Shown here in pieces: positions 27,356-35,666 of a stretch of DNA of 64,000 nt. Each line of letters starts with the position of its first letter. Positions within the stretch are counted from its first letter, which is position 1. A program made the translations under genes and the position numbers. The stretch is from an uncultured Alteromonadaceae bacterium (lineage in GTDB: Bacteria; Pseudomonadota; Gammaproteobacteria; Enterobacterales; Alteromonadaceae): assembly GCA_938085045.1 (NCBI GenBank), contig CALKGI010000041.1:34806-98805 (forward strand). The letters are read 5' to 3'. A model generated the notes under the pieces. It did no database searches. It worked only from the letters and a program-made list of their open reading frames with translations, and was not told where the DNA came from.

Positions 27356-28474
27356 ATGTCAGAGCGCTCGACACAAAAATCAACATCACTTCGTTCAACT
27401 GTCGTTCACGCAGGTCACTCTAAGGCTGAACAGGGTCAACCCTTTGCGCATAGCCCGGTGTTTGCCAGTACCTTTCATCACAGTGGCGAAGTCGACAACC
27501 AGCACTACCAATATGGTCGGTTTCACAATCCTGGCTGGGCTGCTTTAGAACAAGGTTTGGGTGAATTAGAACAGGGCTCGGCAATTATCTTTCCCTCTGG
27601 CATGGCAGCCAGTGCAGCCGTTACGACAGCCTTGCTTGAAAGCGGTGACACTTTATTATTGGCAGCCGATGGTTACCAACCAACCATAACCTACGCCAAA
27701 ACCTTTTTGCAAAAATTTGGCGTAAAAGTCAAAACAGCACCTACGCTTGCTATACCCGAGCAAGATTTTAGCGGCATTAAACTGGTGTTTATCGAAACCC
27801 CCAGCAACCCCCTGCTAGACGTGATAGACATTCAACAACTGGCCGACAAAGTCCATGCTGCCAACGGCATTTTAGCCGTCGACAACACCACGTTAACACC
27901 GCTGGGGCAGCAACCACTGTTACTTGGCGCCGATATTTCGATGTGTTCAGACACCAAAGCACTCAATGGCCATTCTGATGTGGTTTTTGGCCATGTTGCC
28001 ACCAACCGAGCCGACTTATTCGATGCCATGGCGTTATGGCGTAAGTTAGCGGGCAATATTCCCGGCCCAATGGAGACTTGGCTGGTGCACCGAGGATTGG
28101 CCAGTTTAGACATGCGTTTAGAGCGAATGACCACCAACGCGCAGGCCATTGCCGAGTATTTACAGCAACACCACAAAGTCAAAGCCATTCGTTACCCAGG
28201 GTTAATCAGCGACCCTTCTTTTGAAATTGCCAGTCGTCAAATGCACAACTTTGGTTTTATTATTAGTTTTGATTTAGGCGAGCAAGCGCACGCTGAGCAG
28301 TTTTTGCAACAAGCAAAAATGATTGTAGAGGCCACCAGCTTTGGCGGCATGCATACCATGGCCGAAAGGCGTGCCCGTTGGGGCGTAGATGATGTTTCGA
28401 GTGGTTTGATACGCTTGAGTGTGGGCTGTGAAAAGCTCGAAGATATTCTTCAAGATATAGAGCAGGCTTTGTAG
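27356..28474 (+). CDS. Cys/Met-metabolism PLP-dependent enzyme, MetB-like
   Basis: 372 residues of the cystathionine gamma-synthase/lyase family (fold type I). Visible are the N-terminal YGRFHNPGWAALEQGLGELE, GSAIIFPSGMAA, ETPSNPLLDVIDI, the Schiff-base Lys in SDTKALNGHSDVVFGHV and the C-terminal IRLSVGCEKLEDILQDIEQA. Members catalyse transsulfuration or gamma-elimination on homoserine esters, cystathionine or methionine. AGGAG lies 7 bases before the ATG. Which reaction it catalyses cannot be read from sequence alone. It stands alone, followed by MITE copy 2. Confidence 0.88.
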   Translation: MSERSTQKSTSLRSTVVHAGHSKAEQGQPFAHSPVFASTFHHSGEVDNQHYQYGRFHNPGWAALEQGLGELEQGSAIIFPSGMAASAAVTTALLESGDTLLLAADGYQPTITYAKTFLQKFGVKVKTAPTLAIPEQDFSGIKLVFIETPSNPLLDVIDIQQLADKVHAANGILAVDNTTLTPLGQQPLLLGADISMCSDTKALNGHSDVVFGHVATNRADLFDAMALWRKLAGNIPGPMETWLVHRGLASLDMRLERMTTNAQAIAEYLQQHHKVKAIRYPGLISDPSFEIASRQMHNFGFIISFDLGEQAHAEQFLQQAKMIVEATSFGGMHTMAERRARWGVDDVSSGLIRLSVGCEKLEDILQDIEQAL

Positions 28475-28530
28475 GCAGAGGATTTACTCCCCGACGCGCC
28501 ACGGATGGCGTGTGGCCCCCCATGGTCGGC

Positions 28531-28793
28531 ATGCTGTTGACTTAAGAATAAAAAAATCAAAAACTTATCACCACAGAGGACGCAGAGGACGCAGAGAAGG
28601 GCAAAAGAACAGCAAATAGATCTTTTCTCTGTGCTCTTTGCGCTCTCTCGACAACCGCTCCGTTGTTCTAATTACATACTTCCATATATTAATGTGGTGA
28701 AAGATCTTTTAAAGAAAAAACGACCAACTACCAGAATATCACTCCCCTTTGGTAGACCACGAGAAATAGAAACAGCCCTTAAGTCAACAGCAT
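28531..28793 (+). mobile_element. MITE-like element, copy 2
   Basis: 263 bp bounded by ATGCTGTTGACTTAAG and its exact inverted complement at 28778-28793. An insertion of a duplicated GGACGCAGA word distinguishes it from copy 1. The two copies are inverted to each other and enclose the hybrid kinase and PLP-enzyme genes. Confidence 0.8.
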
Positions 28794-28830
28794 TGCCCAT
28801 GGACGGCCACAACACCAAACCCCGATTATA

Positions 28831-31017
28831 TCAACCCTTGGCTTTCGCCCCGCGGGCATCATGCAGTTTTTTATAGCTCTCGATTAATCTCAAATGTTTG
28901 TCTAAACCTTCAAGTTTCATGCTGGTTTTGGTTAGGCCACTGAATCTCACTTCACCAGTTACCGAGCCTACAACTTCATTCATGATGTTTTCACCAAACA
29001 TTCTATTAAAGTTATTAATAAAATCTTCAAGCGCTAATTCATCATCTAAAGTAACCTCTAGCACTGCATGAACCGCTTGATAGAACAATCCACGTTCTAC
29101 AGTATTGTCGTTGTACTGTAAGAATTCACCGACCAACTCAATGGCTTCTTCAAGCGCGCCCAAAGCAAGATAGATAAGAATCTTTAGCTCTAGAATGGTC
29201 ATCTGACCCCAAACGGTATTTTCATCAAATTCAATACCAATGAGAGTGATAATATCGGTGTAGTTATCTTGCTGAGAATCTTCTAAACGCTCAACCAAAG
29301 CGGCCAGTGCATCGTCACTTAAAATATGAAGGTTTAAGATGTCTTCACGGTATTCAAGCGCTTTGTTGGTGTTATCTACAATCAGGTCTTCAGCGGGGTA
29401 CACCTCTGAATAATCTGGCACCAATATACGACAAGCCGTTGCGCCTAACTCATCAAATACAGCCACATAAACTTCTTTACCCATCGCTTGCAAAATGCCC
29501 ATTAGGCTGGCATTTTCGGCTTCACTGGTGCCCGAGAAATCCCACTCACAAAATTCATAGTCATGCTTAGTGCTAAAGAAACGCCAAGAGATAACACCTG
29601 TTGAGTCAATAAAGTGCTCTACAAAGTTTTCTGGCTCTGTCAGCGCCATGCTGTTAAACGTTGGTGGTGGCACATCGTTTAAACCTTCGAAGCTGCGACC
29701 TTGTAACAGCTCGGTCAAGCTGCGCTCTAACGCGACCTCAAAACTTGGGTGGGCGCCAAATGAGGCAAATACACCACCGGTTTTTGGGTTCATCAAAGTT
29801 ACGCACATCACAGGAAACTCACCGCCCAATGAAGCGTCTTTAATCACCACCGGGAAACCTTGCGCTTCGAGTGCGTTAATGCCCTCTAAAATACTAGGGT
29901 ACTTCTGAAGCACTTCTAACGGTACGTCTGGCAACACTATTTCTTGTTCGATGATTTGTCTTTTAACTGCACGTTCGAAGATTTCTGACAGGCATTGTAC
30001 TTGCGCTTCATGCAGGTTATTGCCTGCACTCATGCCGTTACTCAAAAATAAATTCTCAATTAAGTTAGACGGAAAGTAAACCGTTTCGCCGTCAGACTGA
30101 CGTACGTAAGGAATAGAACAAATACCGCGTTCGACCATGCCTGAGTTGGTATCAATTAGATTTGAGCCACGCAGTTCACCGTCTGGGTTGTAAATATCTA
30201 GGCAATATTCATCTAAAATGTCGCTTGGCAGCGCGTCATCGGCGCCCGGCTTAAACCATTTTTCATTGGGGTAATGCACAAAGTCGCTGTTGGCAATTTC
30301 TTGACCAAAAAATTGGTCGTTGTAAAAGAAATTACAGTTAAGGCGTTCAATAAATTCACCGAGTGCCGAGCAAAGAGCGCTCTCTTTGGTTGCGCCTTTA
30401 CCATTGGTAAAACACGCAGGCGATGCCGCATCACGAATATGCAAAGACCACACATTTGGCACAATATTGCGCCACGAAGCGATTTCAATCTTCATACCTA
30501 GGTCGGCCAAAATGCCGGTCATGTTCGCAATGGTTTGTTCAAGCGGTAAATCTTTACCGAGAATATAAGTGCTGGCGTCACCTTCGGGCTGACCCATCAG
30601 CATCGCTTGGGCGTCTTCTTCGAGGCTTTCAACCGAGTCGATTTTAAACTCAGGGCCTGTTTGCACGACTTTTTTTACTGTGCAGCGGTCAATCGCTCTT
30701 AAAATACCTTGTTGGTCTTTCTCAGAAAGGCTCTCTGGCAGTTCTACCTGAATTTGAAAAATTTGGTTGTAACGGTTTTCAGGGTCAACAATGTTATTCT
30801 GCGACAGCCTGATGTTGTCGGTAGAAATGTCACGGGCCACACAGTAAACCTTTACGAAATACGCCGCACAAAGGGCTGATGAAGCCAGGAAATAGTCAAA
30901 AGGGCTGGGGGCTGAACCATCACCCTTATAACGAATAGGCTGGTCAGTGATGACAGAAAAATCATCAAACTTAGCTTCAAGTCTGAGGTTGTCGAGAAAA
31001 TTAACTTTGATTTCCAT
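28831..31017 (-). CDS. OsmC-YcaO fusion protein
   Basis: 728 residues. An OsmC-like domain covers about residues 1-145 (SAPSPFDYFLASSALCAAYFVKVY carries one redox-type Cys). The YcaO domain follows (about 165-560) with SALGEFIERLNCNF, EAQVQCLSEIFERAVKRQII and LERSLTELLQG, the three ATP/Mg-binding acidic motifs of YcaO proteins. A helical TPR-like C-terminus completes the E. coli-type YcaO shape. Stand-alone YcaO proteins of this type are linked to ribosomal protein S12 beta-methylthiolation; RiPP modification is not implied. This gene is single and unrelated in position to the second YcaO at 45.7 kb. Confidence 0.88.
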   Translation of the reverse strand: MEIKVNFLDNLRLEAKFDDFSVITDQPIRYKGDGSAPSPFDYFLASSALCAAYFVKVYCVARDISTDNIRLSQNNIVDPENRYNQIFQIQVELPESLSEKDQQGILRAIDRCTVKKVVQTGPEFKIDSVESLEEDAQAMLMGQPEGDASTYILGKDLPLEQTIANMTGILADLGMKIEIASWRNIVPNVWSLHIRDAASPACFTNGKGATKESALCSALGEFIERLNCNFFYNDQFFGQEIANSDFVHYPNEKWFKPGADDALPSDILDEYCLDIYNPDGELRGSNLIDTNSGMVERGICSIPYVRQSDGETVYFPSNLIENLFLSNGMSAGNNLHEAQVQCLSEIFERAVKRQIIEQEIVLPDVPLEVLQKYPSILEGINALEAQGFPVVIKDASLGGEFPVMCVTLMNPKTGGVFASFGAHPSFEVALERSLTELLQGRSFEGLNDVPPPTFNSMALTEPENFVEHFIDSTGVISWRFFSTKHDYEFCEWDFSGTSEAENASLMGILQAMGKEVYVAVFDELGATACRILVPDYSEVYPAEDLIVDNTNKALEYREDILNLHILSDDALAALVERLEDSQQDNYTDIITLIGIEFDENTVWGQMTILELKILIYLALGALEEAIELVGEFLQYNDNTVERGLFYQAVHAVLEVTLDDELALEDFINNFNRMFGENIMNEVVGSVTGEVRFSGLTKTSMKLEGLDKHLRLIESYKKLHDARGAKAKG

Positions 31018-31348
31018 TGAGAGGTTTCCACTGTGGTGCGCTGCAATCGGCGGGTTGAACTTAAGAGGCGTAATTATCTGTTTTTTTACAGCAATAGTCT
31101 TGGGTTAATTGCACAGTTTGTAAAATAGCCAAGCGTATTTAGATACAACTGCATGATAACAAGGTTCATTGGTGCAGTATTGTGTTGCTAAACAAAGCAT
31201 GGGTTGGTCGGCGGGAGTAGCTCAAAGCCTTCACTGTTAAGTGACTTTACAACTTGATAACATAACATGGTATTTTATTGCATCTTAAACAGATATGTTA
31301 AGAAAGTTAACTGCATTTTACCAACTAAACCTATAGAAATAGAGCCTT

Positions 31349-31391
31349 TTGATCGAAATCAAGATTTATGCTTTATTTGTATAAGTTATCC
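31349..31391 (+). promoter_or_regulatory. FNR-type site and promoter
   Basis: TTGATCGAAATCAA (31349-31362) is a perfect match to the FNR consensus TTGAT-N4-ATCAA. TATAAG (31380-31385) or TTATCC (31386-31391) could serve as -10, which would place the site near -37 to -42, the class II activator position. The next gene in that direction is the 43-aa protein. The rest of 31018-31348 has no gene. Confidence 0.65.
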
Positions 31392-31468
31392 TTAACAGAA
31401 CTTGTTTTTAGCTCATTTGTCAGGCAGACTACGCGCAATTTCAAACTGACATTAAAGAGGGTTCAGAT

Positions 31469-31600
31469 ATGAGTAAATTTGGCAGATTATTAGGCGTTAC
31501 TTTTGCTGTTGTTTTAGTTGCTAAGGTTGGCCTTGTTGTTGCGCTTTATTCAGATAGCGGTAACCCCGAGCAGTCACAGCAAATAGCAAGCAACCACTAG
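31469..31600 (+). CDS. 43-aa single-helix membrane protein
   Basis: The product starts MSKFGRLLGVTFAVVLVAKV and ends QQIASNH. It has a short basic N-terminus, one membrane helix (about residues 6-27) and a polar tail of 16 residues. GAGGG lies 8 bases before the ATG, and a perfect FNR box about 110 bp upstream suggests induction when oxygen is low. Small one-helix proteins of this kind often stabilise respiratory oxidases or other membrane complexes. No family is recognised; that role is a guess from the size and the promoter. Confidence 0.6.
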   Translation: MSKFGRLLGVTFAVVLVAKVGLVVALYSDSGNPEQSQQIASNH

Positions 31601-32040
31601 AACGCCACTGCTACTTTGAAGTAGTGAGTTAACGTAATAGTTTTGCACCTTGATTGGCCGATACTTTTCGGCCACTTTAACTGTTTTCTACCAATGCTTT
31701 GGTAAACCCAACCCCCGCTATAAACCCGCAATTCATATTTGCTAAAATAGACTCGCCTGATACTCTTTTAAGACCACCGACCAAACTCCTAAAAACTCAT
31801 TAAAACATTGCCAAAAAGCGGCCAATTTGGTTAAGTTTAGATGAACTAACTAGCGCTATTATCATCATTTAACCTTAAGTCCATACAAGTAGAAATGATT
31901 CGTGGTCCGGGTGCAGTTACCCTGATGCACAGAGTGAGTTCTCGTTCAGTCTCAGTTATGAACTTTGGGTAGTCTACACATTGTTTAGACCTGTTTAGCC
32001 ATCGCGCAGCCGATGGACAGGTCTTCAATAATCCAATGCC
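31601..32040. other. Intergenic region with two hairpins
   Basis: A hairpin TGGCCGA/TCGGCCA at 31655-31674 follows the 43-aa gene and may end it, although the T tract is weak. A longer hairpin lies at 31987-32024. No gene is convincing; a 60-codon frame on the minus strand has no ribosome-binding site. Confidence 0.4.
31987..32024. terminator. Two-part hairpin downstream of the MBL-fold gene
   Basis: AGACCTGT pairs with ACAGGTCT and, inside it, CCATCG pairs with CGATGG. It starts 17 bp after the MBL-fold stop codon. There is no T run in the minus direction, so it may stabilise the 3' end rather than terminate. Confidence 0.4.
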
Positions 32041-32637
32041 TTATTTAGCAATTAACTCTGTCAAAACCACTTCTGCCTCACGAAAAACTGGCCAACCATC
32101 ACCAGGTAATATCGCTTTAATGCCTGTAATTGCTGCTAGTCTTTTTACTGAGCTTTTCGCCTGCTCTACATCTTGTAACTTTGCTGCTGGCAACATACAC
32201 AACGCGCCTCCGGCATGAGCCCGAATCAAATCGCCAGTGATCAAAGTATCTCCCTCAACAACAAAGGCCAGTTCACCCGGCGTTTTAGAACCCTCTAAAC
32301 AATAAACGTCTAATCCTTCTTCAACATTTTTGCCCTCACTCAGCCAATGCGCACACGCTATCGGAAAATTGTCTTTTTCGGCTGAAGGGCCATAGATTAG
32401 CGCGCCGGTGTCTAGGGCTAGTGATTCGGCATCACGAACATGATCTGAATTTGTAATAATAATATGGGTCAGTTTACCCAAGTCTTTCAAGTGTTGTTTA
32501 TCGTGAGCGCTTAACGGTAAGGGATCGAACACGATGTTGCCCTGTGTCCTAACCCAGAGGTAGCTGTGAAAATCAATATTGCGCTGTTCATCAAATTGAC
32601 TCCAGCAATACAGGTTAGGTTTGTGGAGGGTTTTCAT
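32041..32637 (-). CDS. Metallo-beta-lactamase-fold protein with altered metal motif
   Basis: 198 residues. The start MKTLHKPNLY at 32637 was chosen because AGGATA lies 8 bases upstream; the open frame extends 25 codons further without one. The fold is seen as IVFDPLPLS, IIITNSDHVRDA, TPGELAFVVEGDTLITGDL and ILPGDGWPVFREA. The usual HxHxDH metal motif is reduced to TNSDH and some His ligands are missing, so it belongs to the degenerate MBL subfamily; a hydrolytic activity cannot be assumed. It is transcribed alone on the minus strand. Confidence 0.7.
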   Translation of the reverse strand: MKTLHKPNLYCWSQFDEQRNIDFHSYLWVRTQGNIVFDPLPLSAHDKQHLKDLGKLTHIIITNSDHVRDAESLALDTGALIYGPSAEKDNFPIACAHWLSEGKNVEEGLDVYCLEGSKTPGELAFVVEGDTLITGDLIRAHAGGALCMLPAAKLQDVEQAKSSVKRLAAITGIKAILPGDGWPVFREAEVVLTELIAK

Positions 32638-32773
32638 AATCGAATATCCTGTTATTGTTTTAAAAAGATCAAGAAGTATTAAAAGCAATGATTGTAATCT
32701 CGGCCACAGCAAAGGCCAAGACTAATGTGGAACATTCGATTTAATCAGCAGATGAAATCGCGCTGGCTCCCGT

Positions 32774-33499
32774 TCACTTATCCTCAACCGGATCAGGCCC
32801 TATCCGCCCAACTCCGGGCAATTCAACAGCCAAATCAAACAAATCAATCTCAACATTCAATCCCAAAATATTCAGCTCTAGCCCTTCTTCATAACCCAAG
32901 GTTAAACTGAGTAAACCAAAAAAGGATGCCTGAACACCGGTGCCACTGGGTGACATGCCAATAATGTCGGTAATGCCGCGATAATCTTTGCCGATGGCAG
33001 TTGAGGGTAAATCTAGCCCCAGCTCTGAGACTTCTTTGCCTATATATGCCGTAAAGGTGTTGCTGTTTGGGCCGGGCCAAGCGTGGTAGGTTTCTTTGAA
33101 AGGGTAATCGGTCACCGCTTGCCTGATTTTATCAATCACTTCATCGGCGTTGTCTTGGCGGTAATCGAGCAATAGTTGCGGCGCGTGGCCCCACCAATCT
33201 CGGTCGGGTTTGGTTTTTCTGACCACCAAGGCTGAATCGTTGTGTCTCAAGCGCCAGCCGATGATTTCATAACTGGTGTATTTGTCTTCTCCAGCCTTTT
33301 TGGTGCTGATCCAAGTGTGTACAGCCAATGCTTCTTTGGCGCCCCAAGTTCGCGCGCCATACACTTGTACAATACCACCGGGGTGTTGACTAACGCTCGG
33401 TGCTAATGCTTTATATTCAACCACATCATTGCTAACGCAACTGGCCACTATCGATAAAACTGAACACATTGTAAACAACTTAATTATACGTAAAATCAT
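32774..33499 (-). CDS. DUF3750 lipoprotein
   Basis: 241 residues. A lipoprotein signal with lipobox SIVASC (lipidated Cys about residue 21) precedes a DUF3750 domain, recognised by YGARTWGAKEALAVHTWIST, YHAWPGPNSNTFTAYIGKE and the final GIGLDLPS-like segment (SELGLDLPSTAIGKDYRG). The C-terminal region contains a hydrophobic stretch (SFFGLLSLTLGYEEG). The start at 33499 is taken because GAAGG lies 7-8 bases upstream; the frame has earlier ATGs. The role of DUF3750 is unknown. It is divergent from the next operon. Confidence 0.75.
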   Translation of the reverse strand: MILRIIKLFTMCSVLSIVASCVSNDVVEYKALAPSVSQHPGGIVQVYGARTWGAKEALAVHTWISTKKAGEDKYTSYEIIGWRLRHNDSALVVRKTKPDRDWWGHAPQLLLDYRQDNADEVIDKIRQAVTDYPFKETYHAWPGPNSNTFTAYIGKEVSELGLDLPSTAIGKDYRGITDIIGMSPSGTGVQASFFGLLSLTLGYEEGLELNILGLNVEIDLFDLAVELPGVGRIGPDPVEDK

Positions 33500-33656
33500 G
33501 GCCATACCTTCAATACTTCGCCCACTTCCTTGTTTAAAAACTAGCATAACCCATTCCAATTCGAAGGCTTATCAGTTCAAGTGCCCCATTTGAGCGATTA
33601 GCGGTTAGTTGTGTTATCAGCTGTTACAAGATAATGCTTGAAAAAGCCGTGTTTCT

Positions 33657-33672
33657 TTGACATTGTGTGTCA
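33657..33672. promoter_or_regulatory. Operator-like TGACAttgtgTGTCA site before the lipoprotein operon
   Basis: TTGACATTGTGTGTCA overlaps a -35 like TTGACA and resembles the twin palindromes at 37403-37454 (TGACATAnTATGTCA). It lies 77 bp before the lipoprotein ATG. The two operons may share a regulator, but the match is imperfect. Confidence 0.45.
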
Positions 33673-33748
33673 CACTATGCGCTAGATTCTTGCCACAAAT
33701 AACATCTGGCAGAAAAACTATGTAGGGGAATAAAATGGAGGTAAAACG

Positions 33749-34705
33749 ATGTTAAAACCCAGTCTCAAACGCTTGTTGACGATGATCACACTAACTTTGT
33801 TAGTGACGGCCTGTACGTCAAAGGAAGAGCAAATTCAAAAAGCCGTTGAACAACAGGCCCAGGCCACTGCCGCCGCCTTACAACAGCTCGAAACTGCACT
33901 CGATGACAAGCGTATTCGCAATACCACCATTTTGTCTCAATATGCCCAATCTCTAAAAGACAAAAAGCCAGAATTAGGCGCGTTAGTTGATCATTTGGCC
34001 AAAGATGCAACCGTTCAAGGGCCACTCTACAGCAACTTGGTTTTACGCTTTGATCAAGCCAAAAACAACGCCCTAGCCTTTGCTGACCCTAACGAGCGGA
34101 TCAACGAACTGCAAGCCATTTCTGAAGGCGCACAACTGAGCCTGTTTAACGATGCCCTATCTGATCCCATTAATGTATTAGCCGATATGTCAGATGACAC
34201 TTTGCCACGTATTAATGCCATCAGTCGCGAAAGCGAAGTGTCTGCCAACAAAGCCCAAGGTGGCCCTGGTAGTCAATTAGTGGGTAACCCAAATTACGGC
34301 AGCTGGCAAACTGGCTCTGGCGGCACCAGCTTTTGGGCTTGGTACGGCATGTATTCAATGTTCAGTAATGTCATGGGTTATAATCGCTATGACTACGGCG
34401 GCTGGGGACGTAACCGAGGTTACAGCTATTACAGCGATTACGGTCGCAACCGCTATTCAAGCCCCAAGCAAAGACTCAAACAGCAAAAATTGTATAACAA
34501 AACCAAAAAATCCTTTGCAGCCCGAGGCAAAAGTTTCTCAGGCCCTTATTCGAAGCGCAGAGTCGGTTCGTCAAGTCTTAGCCGTGCTAGCCACACCCCG
34601 ACAAAACGCAGTTCGTTTGCCAAAAAGTCGACGTTTTCGTCAAGTAGTGGCAGTGTTCGCAGCGGTTCATCACGTACCTCGCGCGGCAGCAGTCGTGGTA
34701 AATAA
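33749..34705 (+). CDS. Lipoprotein with Ser/Arg-rich tail
   Basis: 318 residues. Lipobox LVTAC (Cys about 22) then a helical, Gln/Ala-rich coiled-coil-like region (about 25-175), a Gly/Tyr-rich segment (SGGTSFWAWYGMYSMFSNVM, YDYGGWGRNRGYSYYSDYGR) and a basic low-complexity tail rich in Ser, Arg and Lys to the end. The tail is unusual for a lipoprotein and could bind nucleic acid, peptidoglycan or acidic lipids; this is speculative. It is the first gene of an operon with DUF350 and aminopropyltransferase genes; gaps are about 30 bp. Confidence 0.7.
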   Translation: MLKPSLKRLLTMITLTLLVTACTSKEEQIQKAVEQQAQATAAALQQLETALDDKRIRNTTILSQYAQSLKDKKPELGALVDHLAKDATVQGPLYSNLVLRFDQAKNNALAFADPNERINELQAISEGAQLSLFNDALSDPINVLADMSDDTLPRINAISRESEVSANKAQGGPGSQLVGNPNYGSWQTGSGGTSFWAWYGMYSMFSNVMGYNRYDYGGWGRNRGYSYYSDYGRNRYSSPKQRLKQQKLYNKTKKSFAARGKSFSGPYSKRRVGSSSLSRASHTPTKRSSFAKKSTFSSSSGSVRSGSSRTSRGSSRGK

Positions 34706-34736
34706 AGAATAATTAAAAGATCAGGAATACATAACA

Positions 34737-35636
34737 ATGAGCTTATTAAATAACATTAACTTCTGGAATCTACAGGCACTAGCCGTAGATTTTGTCATCA
34801 TATTTATCCTGTTTGTCAGCCTGCGTTTGGTCAAGGGGCTGGTTTCTAATGTTCACGCCACTGACGAAATTGCCAGCGAAGACAACTTCGCTTTTGGCGT
34901 TTCTTTTGCCGGTGGTATTGCAGCACTGGCGATTATGTTGACTGGTGCTAGCATGGGCGAATTTGGCTCATCATTACTCAACGAAGCCATCAACATGAGC
35001 GTATTTGGTGTTGTTGGGTTGGTGTTAATTTCAGCAGGCCGCTGGATACAAGACAAATTGGTTTTGTCTCAAGTGTCATTACATGACCAAATCGCCAAGG
35101 GCAACCTCGCTGCTGCCATCGTTGATGTAGGCAACGCGATTGCTATAGGTATTGTCATTCGAGCTTCTATGATTTGGGTTGAAACCGAAGGCTTTATGGC
35201 CTTGCCGATTATTGTTGCCGGGTTTGTGGTTTCACAAATTGTGCTGACATTGGCATCGAAATACCGCGTTAAACTATTTCAAGTCACCAGTGAAGATGGC
35301 AAAAGCTGTATGCAACAAGCCCTTGAAAATGGCAATAACGCCTTAGCAGTACGCTATGCGGGTTACCTTATAGGCACGTCTTTGGCCATTACCGCCGCGT
35401 CTGGTTTTGTGCCATATGATGCTGAACACGTGTGGATAGCAGTTGTTCAGTGGGCCGTCATGGCGGTTATCATCAGCGGTATATTTGCGCTTATTAAAAT
35501 GCTTGCCATGAAAATGATTTTGCCGGGCGTTAACCTGTCTGACGAAGTCGATAATCAAAAGAACCTAGGCGTAGCAGCAATCGAAGCCGCAGTTGCTATG
35601 GCCATCGGCCTAACATTGGCGTCGCTATTGGCCTAA
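34737..35636 (+). CDS. yjfL: DUF350 membrane protein, YjfL-like
   Basis: 299 residues with about eight hydrophobic segments arranged as two DUF350-like repeats (NFAFGVSFAGGIAALAIMLT in the first half, NNALAVRYAGYLIGTSLAIT in the second). E. coli YjfL is shorter with one DUF350 domain; here it is doubled. DUF350 proteins are inner-membrane proteins of unknown function found next to PspA-family genes. It lies between the lipoprotein and the aminopropyltransferase gene in one operon. Confidence 0.8.
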   Translation: MSLLNNINFWNLQALAVDFVIIFILFVSLRLVKGLVSNVHATDEIASEDNFAFGVSFAGGIAALAIMLTGASMGEFGSSLLNEAINMSVFGVVGLVLISAGRWIQDKLVLSQVSLHDQIAKGNLAAAIVDVGNAIAIGIVIRASMIWVETEGFMALPIIVAGFVVSQIVLTLASKYRVKLFQVTSEDGKSCMQQALENGNNALAVRYAGYLIGTSLAITAASGFVPYDAEHVWIAVVQWAVMAVIISGIFALIKMLAMKMILPGVNLSDEVDNQKNLGVAAIEAAVAMAIGLTLASLLA

Positions 35637-35666
35637 TAGTTTCCTTTACGCGCTTTTAAAAAGTCG

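Noticed and set aside
31846..32028. 60-codon minus-strand frame
   Set aside because: No ribosome-binding site, no recognisable fold, and it contains a strong hairpin; treated as non-coding.
32041..32637. Glyoxalase II or beta-lactamase assignment for the MBL-fold gene
   Set aside because: The HxHxDH motif is not intact; only the fold can be supported.
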